This document shows, in pieces, positions 35,298 to 43,333 of a DNA stretch of 49,269 bases (position 1 is its first letter; every line of letters starts with the position of its first letter). The notes below the pieces were generated by a model. The model was not told the DNA's origin and ran no database searches. It saw nothing but the letters and a program-made list of their open reading frames with translations. Position numbers and translations under genes: made by a program. The DNA lies in the NCBI GenBank assembly GCA_025933775.1, contig JAICZH010000008.1, positions 1-49,269 on the forward strand, given 5' to 3'. This DNA comes from Chitinophagaceae bacterium. Its GTDB lineage: Bacteria > Bacteroidota > Bacteroidia > Chitinophagales > Chitinophagaceae.

Positions 35298-36199
35298 AAG
35301 CACACAACATTATAAAGCCTTCCAAAGTCTTCCCCTTCGGGAGAGATTTAGAGGGAGCCGTTGTTACCATTGTAGGCGTAGGTTTAATCGGCGGTTCATT
35401 TGCATTGGCATTGAAAGAAAATGGTTTTGCCAAAAAAATAATCGGCGTAAGCAGAACTGAAGGAAGTATCAATAAAGCAAAGCAATTGGGAATTATCGAG
35501 TATGCGTTACCGTTAGAAGAAGCCGTGAGGCAAAGCGATTTTATTTATGTTGCCATTCCGGTGGATGTTACTATTCCGGTAATGAAACAAATAATGAATT
35601 TGGTCAACGATAAACAAATTGTAGCCGATGCAGGTTCTACAAAATATGCCTTATGCAAAGAACTAACGGTGCACCCTATGCGAAAAAGATTTGTAGCAAC
35701 CCATCCCATGTGGGGAACGGAATACAGTGGCCCGGAAGCCGCCGTGAGAGGCGCTTTCAATGGCAGATCGTGTGTTATTTGTGAAAAAGAAAAAAGCGAT
35801 GAAGATGCTGTAAATGTTGTAGAAAATATTTATAAAAAATTAGGTATGCACATCACTTATATGGATCCTCAAAATCACGATTTACATGCGGCTTATGTAA
35901 GTCATATATCGCACATAACATCTTTTGCATTGGCAAATACTGTTTTGGAAAAAGAAAAAGAAGATGAGGCCATTTTTGAATTATCAGGCGGTGGTTTTGA
36001 AAGCACTGTTCGATTAGCAAAAAGCAGCCCGGCCACTTGGGCGCCCATTTTTATGCAGAATAAAGAAAATGTTTTAGATGTTTTGAATGAACATATTTCT
36101 CAATTAAGAAAATTTAAAAGTTGTCTTGAAAAAGAAAATATGGAATATCTAAAGGAGTTAATGGAACATGCGAATAAGATAAAAAGAATTATAAAATAA
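35294..36199 (+). CDS. tyrA: Prephenate dehydrogenase
   Basis: A 301-residue NAD(P)-dependent enzyme making 4-hydroxyphenylpyruvate from prephenate. The Rossmann motif is VVTIVGVGLIGGSFALAL, followed by IYVAIPVDVTIPVM, VADAGSTKYAL and the catalytic-site block FVATHPMWGTEYSGPEAA. AAYVSHISHITSFALANTV comes later. No C-terminal ACT domain is seen. The start overlaps the aminotransferase stop (ATGA). There is no other plausible start before the Rossmann strand, so residues 11-22 (KVFPFGRDLEGA), encoded by a repeat element, must be translated; homologues normally begin at the Rossmann strand itself. Confidence 0.93.
   Translation: MKAHNIIKPSKVFPFGRDLEGAVVTIVGVGLIGGSFALALKENGFAKKIIGVSRTEGSINKAKQLGIIEYALPLEEAVRQSDFIYVAIPVDVTIPVMKQIMNLVNDKQIVADAGSTKYALCKELTVHPMRKRFVATHPMWGTEYSGPEAAVRGAFNGRSCVICEKEKSDEDAVNVVENIYKKLGMHITYMDPQNHDLHAAYVSHISHITSFALANTVLEKEKEDEAIFELSGGGFESTVRLAKSSPATWAPIFMQNKENVLDVLNEHISQLRKFKSCLEKENMEYLKELMEHANKIKRIIK
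35324..35359 (+). repeat. Palindromic interspersed element, copy D, inside tyrA
   Basis: AAAGTCTTCCCC-TTC-GGGAGAGATTTAGAGGGAGCC is read as KVFPFGRDLEGA. It has the same orientation and the same reading frame as copy C in the preceding gene (both give PFG at the turn). The stem is imperfect on the right arm (GGGAGAG), suggesting drift or selection for the protein sequence. Confidence 0.78.
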
Positions 36200-36205
36200 A
36201 TAAAA

Positions 36206-36288
36206 TTGCCACGAAAACACGAAGCAACACAAAGAATTTTTTAAAGATTTTTTTAGTGAAACTTTTTGCCTTCGTGCTTAAGTAGCAA
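36206..36288. repeat. Imperfect long inverted repeat between tyrA and the DAHP synthase gene
   Basis: The left arm contains GCCACGAAAACACGAAGCAA and CACAAAG. The right arm contains CTTTTTGCCTTCGTGCTTAA and GTAGC. The arms are roughly 27 nt each around a T/A-rich centre and could fold into one hairpin. They resemble 'cacgaagcacgaa' type sequences scattered in Bacteroidota genomes; I know this only as a general impression. It fills most of the 115 bp spacer of an otherwise overlapping operon. Confidence 0.5.
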
Positions 36289-36314
36289 ACGAAACAAAAA
36301 TTTAATTTTACAAA

Positions 36315-37403
36315 ATGCAAACACAAACAAAAACAATGAAAGATGTAATGCAGGAAAAATGGAACAAACGCCCATTAATTATTAGCGGACCTTGCAGTGC
36401 AGAAACAGAAGAGCAAGTGCTGGAAACCGCTACACGACTGGCTAAAACAGGAAAGGTAGATGTGCTTCGCGCAGGTATATGGAAGCCGCGAACAAAGCCC
36501 GGGATGTTTGAGGGCATTGGCATGAAAGGCTTGCCGTGGATGGCGCATGCAAAAAAAATTACCGGGCTTCCCACCACTGTTGAAGTAGCAACAGCAAAAC
36601 ATGTGGAAGATGCTTTACATTTTGATGTGGACATGCTTTGGATCGGCGCAAGAACCACAGTGAATCCTTTCAGCGTGCAGGAAGTGTGCGATGCATTGCG
36701 TGGCGTAGATGTGCCTGTGCTAATAAAAAATCCCATCAATCCCGATCTTGAATTGTGGTGTGGTGGCATTGAGCGTTTGCAAAAAGTTGGCATAAAACAA
36801 ATAGGAATGATTCATCGCGGATTTTCAAATTATGGCAATACCGAATTTCGTAATGCACCGATGTGGCATTTGCCAATCGAGATGCGGCGCAGGTTTCCGG
36901 AGATGTTACTGATTTGCGATCCATCGCATATTTGCGGCAACAGAACATTATTACAATCTGTTGCACAAAAAAGTATTGACCTCGATTTTAATGGATTGAT
37001 GATTGAAACCCACATTGATCCTGATAATGCGTGGAGCGATGCGAAGCAACAAATTACTCCCGAACGTTTATTAGAAATGTTGGGTGAATTAATTTGGCGT
37101 TCAGAAAATACGGATGAAAAAGAATTTTTAACGGCGCTTGCTACTTTGAGAGAACAGATCAATCACATAGATGATGAATTGCTTACACTCATTGGGCAGC
37201 GAATGAAAATTGCTGATAAAATTGGTAAATATAAAAAGGAAAATAACATTACTATTTTACAAACCAATCGCTGGAACGATATACTGGCAAAGGCTTTCAA
37301 GAAAGGTGAAAAATTAGGACTGAGCAAAGAATTTATCACAAAATATTTTGATGCCGTTCACTTGGAAAGTATTAATCACCAGAATAAAATAATGAATGAT
37401 TAA
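36315..37403 (+). CDS. Bifunctional DAHP synthase / chorismate mutase
   Basis: A 362-residue fusion. Residues 15-265 are a type I-beta DAHP synthase, condensing PEP and erythrose 4-phosphate: RPLIISGPCSAET, LRAGIWKPRTKPGMFEG, WIGARTTVNPF, IGMIHRGF and ICDPSHICGNR. Residues about 270-355 are an AroQ-type chorismate mutase (LATLREQINHIDDELLTLIG, QRMKIADKIGKYKKEN). The pathway's first step is thus joined to the branch-point enzyme that makes prephenate, the substrate of pheA and tyrA upstream. Such fusions are known in Bacteroidota, where the mutase domain also serves feedback control. The last 8 nt overlap aroB. Confidence 0.95.
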   Translation: MQTQTKTMKDVMQEKWNKRPLIISGPCSAETEEQVLETATRLAKTGKVDVLRAGIWKPRTKPGMFEGIGMKGLPWMAHAKKITGLPTTVEVATAKHVEDALHFDVDMLWIGARTTVNPFSVQEVCDALRGVDVPVLIKNPINPDLELWCGGIERLQKVGIKQIGMIHRGFSNYGNTEFRNAPMWHLPIEMRRRFPEMLLICDPSHICGNRTLLQSVAQKSIDLDFNGLMIETHIDPDNAWSDAKQQITPERLLEMLGELIWRSENTDEKEFLTALATLREQINHIDDELLTLIGQRMKIADKIGKYKKENNITILQTNRWNDILAKAFKKGEKLGLSKEFITKYFDAVHLESINHQNKIMND

Positions 37404-38433
37404 AAAAATTCTTCCGCAGCAATATAAATTTTCAGAAAAAAAAGTAGATGTTTTTTTTGATGTTGATTTTTCTTTAATTGAAACAAAAGTTTCGAAAGAA
37501 AAATTAATTTTTATTACAGATGAAAATATTTATGCATTGCATAAAGAAAAATTTTCAGGTATAAAAACAATTGTAATAAAACCGGGAGAAAAATTTAAAA
37601 ATCAACAAACCGTAAATTCAATAATTGATCAGCTTATCAATTTACATGCCGACAGGCAAACATTTATTGTAGGCATTGGCGGCGGCGTTGTTACTGATAT
37701 AGCAGGATTTGCTGCATCAATTTATATGCGCGGAATAAAATTTGCTTTTGTTCCAACCAGCATTTTAGCTATGGTGGATGCGTGTATCGGCGGAAAGAAC
37801 GGAATAGACGTAGGCGTTTATAAAAATCTTGTTGGCGTAATCAATCATCCTGAATTTTTATTGTACGATTATACATTTTTAGAAACATTGCCCGATGATG
37901 AATGGATAAATGGCTTTGCAGAAATTATAAAACATGCATGCATTAAAGACAAAGAAATGTTTCATTTTTTAGAGCAACATTCAATCATGAAATTTCAATC
38001 ATCATTAAAAGATATTGCTACAATTGTAAAACGAAATGTAGATATAAAATATAATGTTGTATTAAATGATGAACAGGAAACCGGCGAAAGAAAATTATTA
38101 AATTTCGGGCATACCATTGGCCATGCAATTGAAAATACAAGCAAGCTTTCGCATGGAAAAGCAATCAGCATCGGAATGATTGCAGCCTGTCATATTTCTG
38201 AAGCGATAAATAATTTTCATAAAGCTGAGACAAAAAAAATATCTGATCTTCTTACTAAATATGAATTGCCAGTTTCATTTTCATTTGATAAACAAAAAAC
38301 ATGGGAAATATTATTGCACGATAAAAAAAAATCCGGCGACAACATAAATTTTATTGTGCTCGATAAAATTGGTTCAGCATCTGTAAAACCAATATCACTT
38401 CATCAATTACATAAAATTTTTAACAGCATATAG
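37396..38433 (+). CDS. aroB: 3-dehydroquinate synthase
   Basis: A 345-residue enzyme closing DAHP to 3-dehydroquinate, second shikimate step, with NAD and a metal. Seen: GIGGGVVTDIAGFAASIYMRG (NAD-binding/active site), PTSILAMVDACIGGKNGID, metal-site Glu in FAEIIKHACI, and the histidines in LLNFGHTIGHAIE and LSHGKAISIGM. Length is slightly below the usual 350-360. It overlaps the preceding gene by 8 nt, and its TAG stop shares a base with the GTG start of aroA, so translation is tightly coupled. Confidence 0.95.
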   Translation: MIKKILPQQYKFSEKKVDVFFDVDFSLIETKVSKEKLIFITDENIYALHKEKFSGIKTIVIKPGEKFKNQQTVNSIIDQLINLHADRQTFIVGIGGGVVTDIAGFAASIYMRGIKFAFVPTSILAMVDACIGGKNGIDVGVYKNLVGVINHPEFLLYDYTFLETLPDDEWINGFAEIIKHACIKDKEMFHFLEQHSIMKFQSSLKDIATIVKRNVDIKYNVVLNDEQETGERKLLNFGHTIGHAIENTSKLSHGKAISIGMIAACHISEAINNFHKAETKKISDLLTKYELPVSFSFDKQKTWEILLHDKKKSGDNINFIVLDKIGSASVKPISLHQLHKIFNSI

Positions 38434-39719
38434 TGATAGTAACCGTTTCTCCATCCGTAATTGCAGGAAGCCTGCAAGCCCCGCCATCAAAGAGTTGTAT
38501 GCAAAGGGCATGTGCAGCGGCGCTCATCAATAACGGCACAACCATTATTGAAAATGCGGGCAACAGCAATGATGAACAGGCAGCAAAAAATATTGTGCAA
38601 AAGTTAGGCGCCACTGTTGATTCTGTTCGTAAAGAAATTATCATTACATCAAATGACCATATTTTTTCTTCCACTTTTCCTGGTAAACATTCTATGATTT
38701 CAGTTGGCGAAAGCGGATTATCATTGCGAATGTTTGCGCCTCTTGCAGCATTGTTTAAATATGAAATTACATTCACCGGCGAAGGAAGTATTTTAAAAAG
38801 GCCGGTTGATTTTTTTGAAAAAGTTCTTCCGCAATTAGGAGTTGATGTAAACACAAATGATGGAAAAATTCCATTGGTAATAAAAGGTCCTTTGAAGCCA
38901 AAAAATATTACTGTTGACGGATCATTAAGCTCACAGTTTTTAACAGGCCTGTTGATGGCGTATGCAAAAGCGTGTACGACTCCCGTTAGTATTAAAGTAA
39001 ATAATCTTACCAGCAAACCTTACATTGATCTTACAGTTAATATTTTAAAACACTTTGGATTTAATGTTGAGAATAATCATTATGAAACGTTTCATATTTT
39101 ACCGCAAAAAAAAATAAATAATCATAGCATAAAATATACTGTGGAAGGCGATTGGAGCAACATTGCTTTTTTATTAACTGCTGCAGCAATTGCCGGTGAA
39201 GTAACCGTAAAAAATGCGGATATAAATTCAGCACAGGGCGATAAAAAAATTATCAATGCATTGGAACAGTGCGGTACAAAATTGTTGATCAATAAAAATG
39301 AAGTAAGGGTTTCAAGAAAAGATTTGCATGCATTTAATTTTGATGCAACTGATTCTCCTGATTTATTTCCGCCGTTAGTAGCGCTGGCAGCGTATTGCAA
39401 GGGAACTTCTGTTATAAAAGGCGTCAATCGTTTATTACACAAAGAAAGTGATCGGGCAAAAACATTGCAATCAGAATTTACAAAAATGAAAGTGGATATT
39501 GCCATCAATGATGATTTGATGATTATTAAAGGAGGCAAACAAATTAAAGGCGCAAAAGTATCTTCGCACAATGACCATCGTATTGCTATGGCGTGCGCCG
39601 TTGCTGCATTAGGGGCAAAAGGAAATACAATTATTCATAATGCAGAAGCTGTGAAAAAATCGTATCCTTCATTTTTTGATGATATAAAAATGCTAAAAGC
39701 ATCTTTGCAAATTTCCTAA
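38433..39719 (+). CDS. aroA: 5-enolpyruvylshikimate-3-phosphate synthase
   Basis: A 428-residue enzyme joining PEP to shikimate 3-phosphate, starting at GTG (38433). Family blocks: APPSKSCMQRACAAALI near the start, VGESGLSLRMFAPLAALF, DGSLSSQFLTGLLMAYA, catalytic Asp region DATDSPDLFPPLVALAAYC, and HNDHRIAMACAVAALGAKG. The loop normally reading GNAGTAMRPL reads GESGLSLRMF, so it is not the classical class I sequence; this is common in divergent Bacteroidota enzymes. Last gene of the operon. The steps from dehydroquinate to shikimate 3-phosphate and the final chorismate synthase are not in the window. Confidence 0.95.
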   Translation: MIVTVSPSVIAGSLQAPPSKSCMQRACAAALINNGTTIIENAGNSNDEQAAKNIVQKLGATVDSVRKEIIITSNDHIFSSTFPGKHSMISVGESGLSLRMFAPLAALFKYEITFTGEGSILKRPVDFFEKVLPQLGVDVNTNDGKIPLVIKGPLKPKNITVDGSLSSQFLTGLLMAYAKACTTPVSIKVNNLTSKPYIDLTVNILKHFGFNVENNHYETFHILPQKKINNHSIKYTVEGDWSNIAFLLTAAAIAGEVTVKNADINSAQGDKKIINALEQCGTKLLINKNEVRVSRKDLHAFNFDATDSPDLFPPLVALAAYCKGTSVIKGVNRLLHKESDRAKTLQSEFTKMKVDIAINDDLMIIKGGKQIKGAKVSSHNDHRIAMACAVAALGAKGNTIIHNAEAVKKSYPSFFDDIKMLKASLQIS

Positions 39720-39720
39720 G

Positions 39721-39743
39721 CGATACCTTTGAACAAAGTATCG
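39721..39743. other. Hairpin after the aromatic operon
   Basis: CGATACCTTTG and CAAAGTATCG form a roughly 10 bp stem with one bulged C, starting at the last bases of the aroA stop region. It is followed by A-rich rather than T-rich sequence on the plus strand, so it is not a classical intrinsic terminator there. It may stabilise the 3' end of the transcript. Confidence 0.45.
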
Positions 39744-39832
39744 AAAAGAAAAGTAAAAAGAATCATTGCGTTCTTTGCGATACTAATAAAATTTTCAATT
39801 CTTATAAATCATCTCACTTCAATAAAAATTTC

Positions 39833-41140
39833 ATGTCATTTACAGTTGCAATAACAGGAAGGCCAAATGTTGGCAAGAGCACTTTTTTTAATCGAATGCT
39901 TGAGCAGCGCAAAGCAATTGTGGATGACACAAGCGGCGTTACGAGAGACAGGCAATACGGCGTGGCAGAATGGACAGGGAAAACTTTCAACGTGATTGAT
40001 ACCGGTGGTTTTGTTGCGCATAGTGAAGATGTTTTTGAAAGAGAAATCCGAAAACAAGTACATATTGCTATTGAAGAAGCCAATGCAATTATTTTTATGT
40101 GCGATGTAACCACAGGCATTACCAACCTCGACCAGGAAATGGCTGAAATGCTGCGCCGGTCGCCAAAGCCGGTTTATCTTGTAGTGAATAAAGTAGATAA
40201 CCATGCGCGAATGTTGGAAGCATCAGAGTTTTATGGACTTGGTTTTACCAATACTTTTTTTATTTCATCAATCAGTGGCTCTGGCACAGGTGAATTACTC
40301 GATGCAGTAACTGCGTCTATGCCTCACCGTGAGGAAGAAGATGAAAAAGATTCGCTGCCAAAGTTTGCCATCATTGGCCAACCCAATGTTGGTAAATCAT
40401 CTTTATTAAATGCATTAACAGGAAAAGAAAGAACGATTGTAAGCAACATTGCAGGAACCACACGAGATTCCATTCATACAACATATAATCTTTTTAATAA
40501 AGAATTTATTTTAATAGATACAGCGGGCATCAGGCGAAAGGCGAAAGTAAATGAAGACCTTGAATTTTATTCGGTAATACGTGCTGTGAAAGCAGTTGAT
40601 GAAGCCGATGTTTGTTTGTTGTTACTTGATGCCAAACAAGGAATCACTGCGCAAGACCTTAATATTTTTTCTTTATGCGTAAAAAAAGGAAAAGGTATTG
40701 TAGTGCTTGTAAATAAATGGGATGCTGTAGAAAAGAAAACCAACACGGCAAGAGATTATGAAAAAGTTTTAAAACAAAAGTTAGCGCCATTTACTGATGT
40801 GCCTGTTATGTTTATTTCTGCAACAGAGAAATTGCGCATACTGCAATCAATGGAAATGGCGCTAACAGTATATCATAACCGAAAACAAAAAATAGCCACT
40901 TCAAAATTGAATGATGTAATGCTCAAAGCCGTAGCGGCTTACCACGCACCGGTTGTAAGAGGCCATCCGCTGAAAATAAAATACGTAACACAATTGCCTA
41001 CGGTGGTTCCTTCATTTGCATTTTTTTGCAATTATCCTGATGATGTAAAAACGCCTTATAAAAATTATCTTGAAAATCAACTGCGCGAAAAATTTAAATT
41101 TACCGGAGTTCCTATTCGTATTTTTTTTAGAAAAAAATAA
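39833..41140 (+). CDS. der: Ribosome biogenesis GTPase Der (EngA)
   Basis: A 435-residue protein with two tandem GTPase domains and a C-terminal KH-like domain, the defining layout of Der, which is needed for 50S subunit assembly. G-domain 1: GRPNVGKSTFFNRM at 8-21, DTGG, NKVD. G-domain 2: GQPNVGKSSLLNAL, DTAGIRRKAKV, NKWD. The KH-like region ends with PPSFAFFCNYPDD-type sequence (PSFAFFCNYPDD) and FKFTGVPIRIFFRKK. Normal length. It begins 113 bp after aroA and is probably a separate housekeeping unit. Confidence 0.96.
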   Translation: MSFTVAITGRPNVGKSTFFNRMLEQRKAIVDDTSGVTRDRQYGVAEWTGKTFNVIDTGGFVAHSEDVFEREIRKQVHIAIEEANAIIFMCDVTTGITNLDQEMAEMLRRSPKPVYLVVNKVDNHARMLEASEFYGLGFTNTFFISSISGSGTGELLDAVTASMPHREEEDEKDSLPKFAIIGQPNVGKSSLLNALTGKERTIVSNIAGTTRDSIHTTYNLFNKEFILIDTAGIRRKAKVNEDLEFYSVIRAVKAVDEADVCLLLLDAKQGITAQDLNIFSLCVKKGKGIVVLVNKWDAVEKKTNTARDYEKVLKQKLAPFTDVPVMFISATEKLRILQSMEMALTVYHNRKQKIATSKLNDVMLKAVAAYHAPVVRGHPLKIKYVTQLPTVVPSFAFFCNYPDDVKTPYKNYLENQLREKFKFTGVPIRIFFRKK

Positions 41141-41249
41141 CTTAGGAATGCCGTGAAATTTTATGATAAATAATTTTCAATAAATTTTTAAACTTCAGTT
41201 ACAATAAACCGTTCCTTTTTGTGTTATTGTAAAAAATAAAATTTACGCA

Positions 41250-42017
41250 ATGATTAAAAAAATTTTTATCTCTTGCTTTATCCTTACTTTTTTATCAGCT
41301 ATTTCTTTACAATCTTTTGCCCAGGAAAAGAAAACAACTGCGTCAAAGAATTTAATAAAAACCAATCTTACTGGTATCGCATTTAAAAATTATTCTCTTC
41401 AATATGAAAGAATAATAAATCGAAAATTTTCTGTTGCGCTGCAGTACAGAATAATGCCTTCATCTTCGATCCCACTACAAAAATTAATTTTAAAACATGT
41501 GGGTGATGATGACCCAGATACAAAAAAAATTATTGAAGATCTTCGAATCAGTAATTATGCTTTTACTCCCGAAGCACGTTTTTATGTGGGTAAAAAAGGC
41601 TACGGGCGCGGGTTTTACATTGCTGCTTTTTACAGGTATGCTTCTTTTACATCCAATGATCTGACTATTTTTTATACGGATGAAAATAATAATCAAAGTA
41701 GCATTAAGCTTTCAGGGAAACTTACCGCCAATACCGGAGGAATATTATTTGGTGTACAGCATTTTTTTGGAAAACGCATTGTGCTTGACGTGTGGCTTCT
41801 TGGTCCTCACTACGGATCTGGCGTTGGTAATTTCAATGGTATTCCTTCCAGTCCTTTAAACACTGATGAACAAAATGCATTGAGAGATCAATTGAACAGC
41901 ATGGATATTCCATTAACTCATAAAACGGTAGAAGTAAATGCGAATAGCGCTACCCTAAAACTTAATGGGCCGTGGGGTGGCGTGAGAAGCGGAATTTCTT
42001 TGGGAATTAAATTTTAA
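41250..42017 (+). CDS. Outer-membrane beta-barrel protein, DUF3575-like
   Basis: A 255-residue protein with a signal peptide (MIKKIFISCFILTFLSAISL, then QSFAQ). The body is predominantly beta: IKTNLTGIAFKNYSLQYERI, FTPEARFYVGKKGYGRGFYI, GGILFGVQHFF, and a C-terminal strand ending in Phe (GVRSGISLGIKF), as outer-membrane barrels do. The opening NLTGIAFKNYSLQYER is typical of DUF3575 barrels of Bacteroidota. Function unknown; a small porin-like or structural role is possible. Flanked by der upstream and a pseudogene fragment downstream. Confidence 0.8.
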   Translation: MIKKIFISCFILTFLSAISLQSFAQEKKTTASKNLIKTNLTGIAFKNYSLQYERIINRKFSVALQYRIMPSSSIPLQKLILKHVGDDDPDTKKIIEDLRISNYAFTPEARFYVGKKGYGRGFYIAAFYRYASFTSNDLTIFYTDENNNQSSIKLSGKLTANTGGILFGVQHFFGKRIVLDVWLLGPHYGSGVGNFNGIPSSPLNTDEQNALRDQLNSMDIPLTHKTVEVNANSATLKLNGPWGGVRSGISLGIKF

Positions 42018-42066
42018 AATCATTTTGCACAGCAATTTGTGTATTCGTGGCAATAAATAATTTTGA

Positions 42067-42205
42067 TTAAATTATAACCAGTTCTTTTCGCATCGCTTCC
42101 AATGCAAGCCCTACGCGGCTTTGCACTTTTAATTTTTGAAAAAGGCTTTCACGGTATCCATACACCGTGCGTTAGCTAAGGTGCTGATGGAAATATTAAA
42201 ATCCA
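42067..42205 (-). pseudogene. Remnant of a LuxR/NarL-type response regulator (C-terminal HTH)
   Basis: On the minus strand one frame reads RTVYGYRESLFQKLKVQSRV followed by GLALEAMRKELVII and a TAA at 42069-42067. This is the recognition-helix end of a NarL/FixJ HTH. The upstream part (DFNISISTLANA) is in the neighbouring frame, and nothing resembling a receiver domain precedes it. No intact start or domain remains, so this is a decayed or truncated gene in the 230 bp spacer. The rest of the spacer shows no other gene. Confidence 0.7.
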
Positions 42206-42247
42206 TGGAGGAGTAATTTCTCTTCGAAAGGAGCGGTTTTTTATTTT

Positions 42248-42655
42248 TTACACAACAACTTTTTCTTTCTTAACCGGCGTCTTTATTGGGTTTTCGCTTT
42301 CGAGATGTTTTTTTATAATCAGAAAACCAATTAAAATAATTATTAGAATAAGAATGATTGCAAAATACAGCCAGTTCAAATCTTTTATTTCGCGTTTTGT
42401 TTTCTTAGCTTTCTTTTTTTCAAGTTGTTTTTTAAGGCGAAGATTTAATTCATTAACAAATGTATTCAGTTCTTTTTTGTCTTTAAATTTTTCAAGCCCT
42501 TCCACCACATCATTCAGAATTTCAGAACTGGCCATTTCTTTTTCAAACTCATGTTTTTCTTCTGCCGATAATTTATCGCTCAGGTAATCCATCAACTTTT
42601 GGTTGTCAATATCTTTATTGCTGTTGGATAATATGTTTAATAAATCATCATTCAT
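42248..42655 (-). CDS. Putative membrane anti-sigma factor, 135 aa
   Basis: The N-terminal cytoplasmic part (about 1-90; DNQKLMDYLSDKLSAEEKHE, then FEKEMASSEILNDVVEGLEK) looks like the sigma-binding region of small Bacteroidota anti-sigma factors. It is followed by one membrane helix (WLYFAIILILIIILIGFLII, about 95-114) and a short charged C-terminus. It lies 27 bp downstream of an ECF sigma gene on the same strand, the usual position for its inhibitor. There is no zinc-binding HxxxCxxC motif and no large periplasmic sensor domain, so the signal route is unclear. The role is inferred from context. Confidence 0.65.
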   Translation of the reverse strand: MNDDLLNILSNSNKDIDNQKLMDYLSDKLSAEEKHEFEKEMASSEILNDVVEGLEKFKDKKELNTFVNELNLRLKKQLEKKKAKKTKREIKDLNWLYFAIILILIIILIGFLIIKKHLESENPIKTPVKKEKVVV

Positions 42656-42682
42656 TTTTATGTACGATTTTTAATTAGCTAA

Positions 42683-43234
42683 TTAGCTAATCAATTTCCT
42701 CAAATTTCTTTTTCCATTTTGTATATAACTTTTTACCTGAAGCATAGTAAATCCGGTTATCTCCGCAATTTCTGCATACGATTTTTTTTGCAGGTAAAAA
42801 AGATGAATGCATTGTTGTTGCTCTTCATTTAATTGCGGTATTGCGCTCATCATTTTATGTATCAAAACATCTTTTTCTATAAAAGAATTTTTTTCTTCCG
42901 CTTCATCCGGTACACGAATAATTTGTTCATTTAATTCAGCAGTAATTTTTCCTTTCTCTCTCAGCTGCATCAGGCAATGATTTTTTGCAATCATGTAAAT
43001 CCAGCTTTTAAAATAATCAACTTTATATTTATGAAGTTCGTTAATAACTTTTAAAAAAATTTGCTGCACGCAATCTTTGGCGTCTTGTTCATTTTTTAAA
43101 TATTTCATGCAAACGCCAAGCAGCAACAGCGTATATCGCGGAAGCAAAATTCCCAGCCATTCATTATTGTGGTCGTTATAAAAATTTTGCAGCAGCTCAT
43201 TATCATTTGTATCATTATGGCTTTGCGGTTTCAA
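42683..43234 (-). CDS. ECF-type sigma-70 factor
   Basis: A 183-residue sigma factor: region 2 (LGVCMKYLKNEQDAKDCVQQ, then IFLKVINELHKYK and FKSWIYMIAKNHCLMQLR) and region 4 (SAIPQLNEEQQQCIHLFYLQ, then HTH KKSYAEIAEITGFTMLQVKS). Together with the downstream membrane protein it forms a second sigma/anti-sigma pair in this window, unrelated in detail to the 31995-32561 protein. It is divergent from the NlpC/P60 gene. Confidence 0.93.
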   Translation of the reverse strand: MKPQSHNDTNDNELLQNFYNDHNNEWLGILLPRYTLLLLGVCMKYLKNEQDAKDCVQQIFLKVINELHKYKVDYFKSWIYMIAKNHCLMQLREKGKITAELNEQIIRVPDEAEEKNSFIEKDVLIHKMMSAIPQLNEEQQQCIHLFYLQKKSYAEIAEITGFTMLQVKSYIQNGKRNLRKLIS

Positions 43235-43285
43235 ACCTTTTTATATTTTTTTATTGAGATGTAAACATAAATAATTTCCATAATT

Positions 43286-43293
43286 TACCTTTG
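43286..43293 (+). promoter_or_regulatory. -7 promoter box before the NlpC/P60 gene
   Basis: TACCTTTG is an exact TAnnTTTG match 41 nt upstream of the start codon; no TTG lies at the right distance upstream. An imperfect palindrome (TTTGTC...GACAAA with inner CGAAGGA/TCCTTTG, 43290-43318) overlaps the box and could be an operator or a 5' hairpin. Confidence 0.45.
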
Positions 43294-43333
43294 TCCGAAG
43301 GACTCCTTTGGAGACAAAACATTATTAAATGAT

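Noticed and set aside
35661-35687. A stretch in tyrA starting AACTAACGGT, similar to the second interspersed repeat family
   Set aside because: Only the first ten bases and the end match well. The protein reads KELTVHPMRKRF, which fits the normal family sequence before FVATHPM, so this is probably coincidence.
42673-42690. Tandem TTAGCTAA units at the end of the second ECF sigma gene
   Set aside because: Only two copies, partly coding for the last residues and stop; most likely chance in AT-rich DNA.
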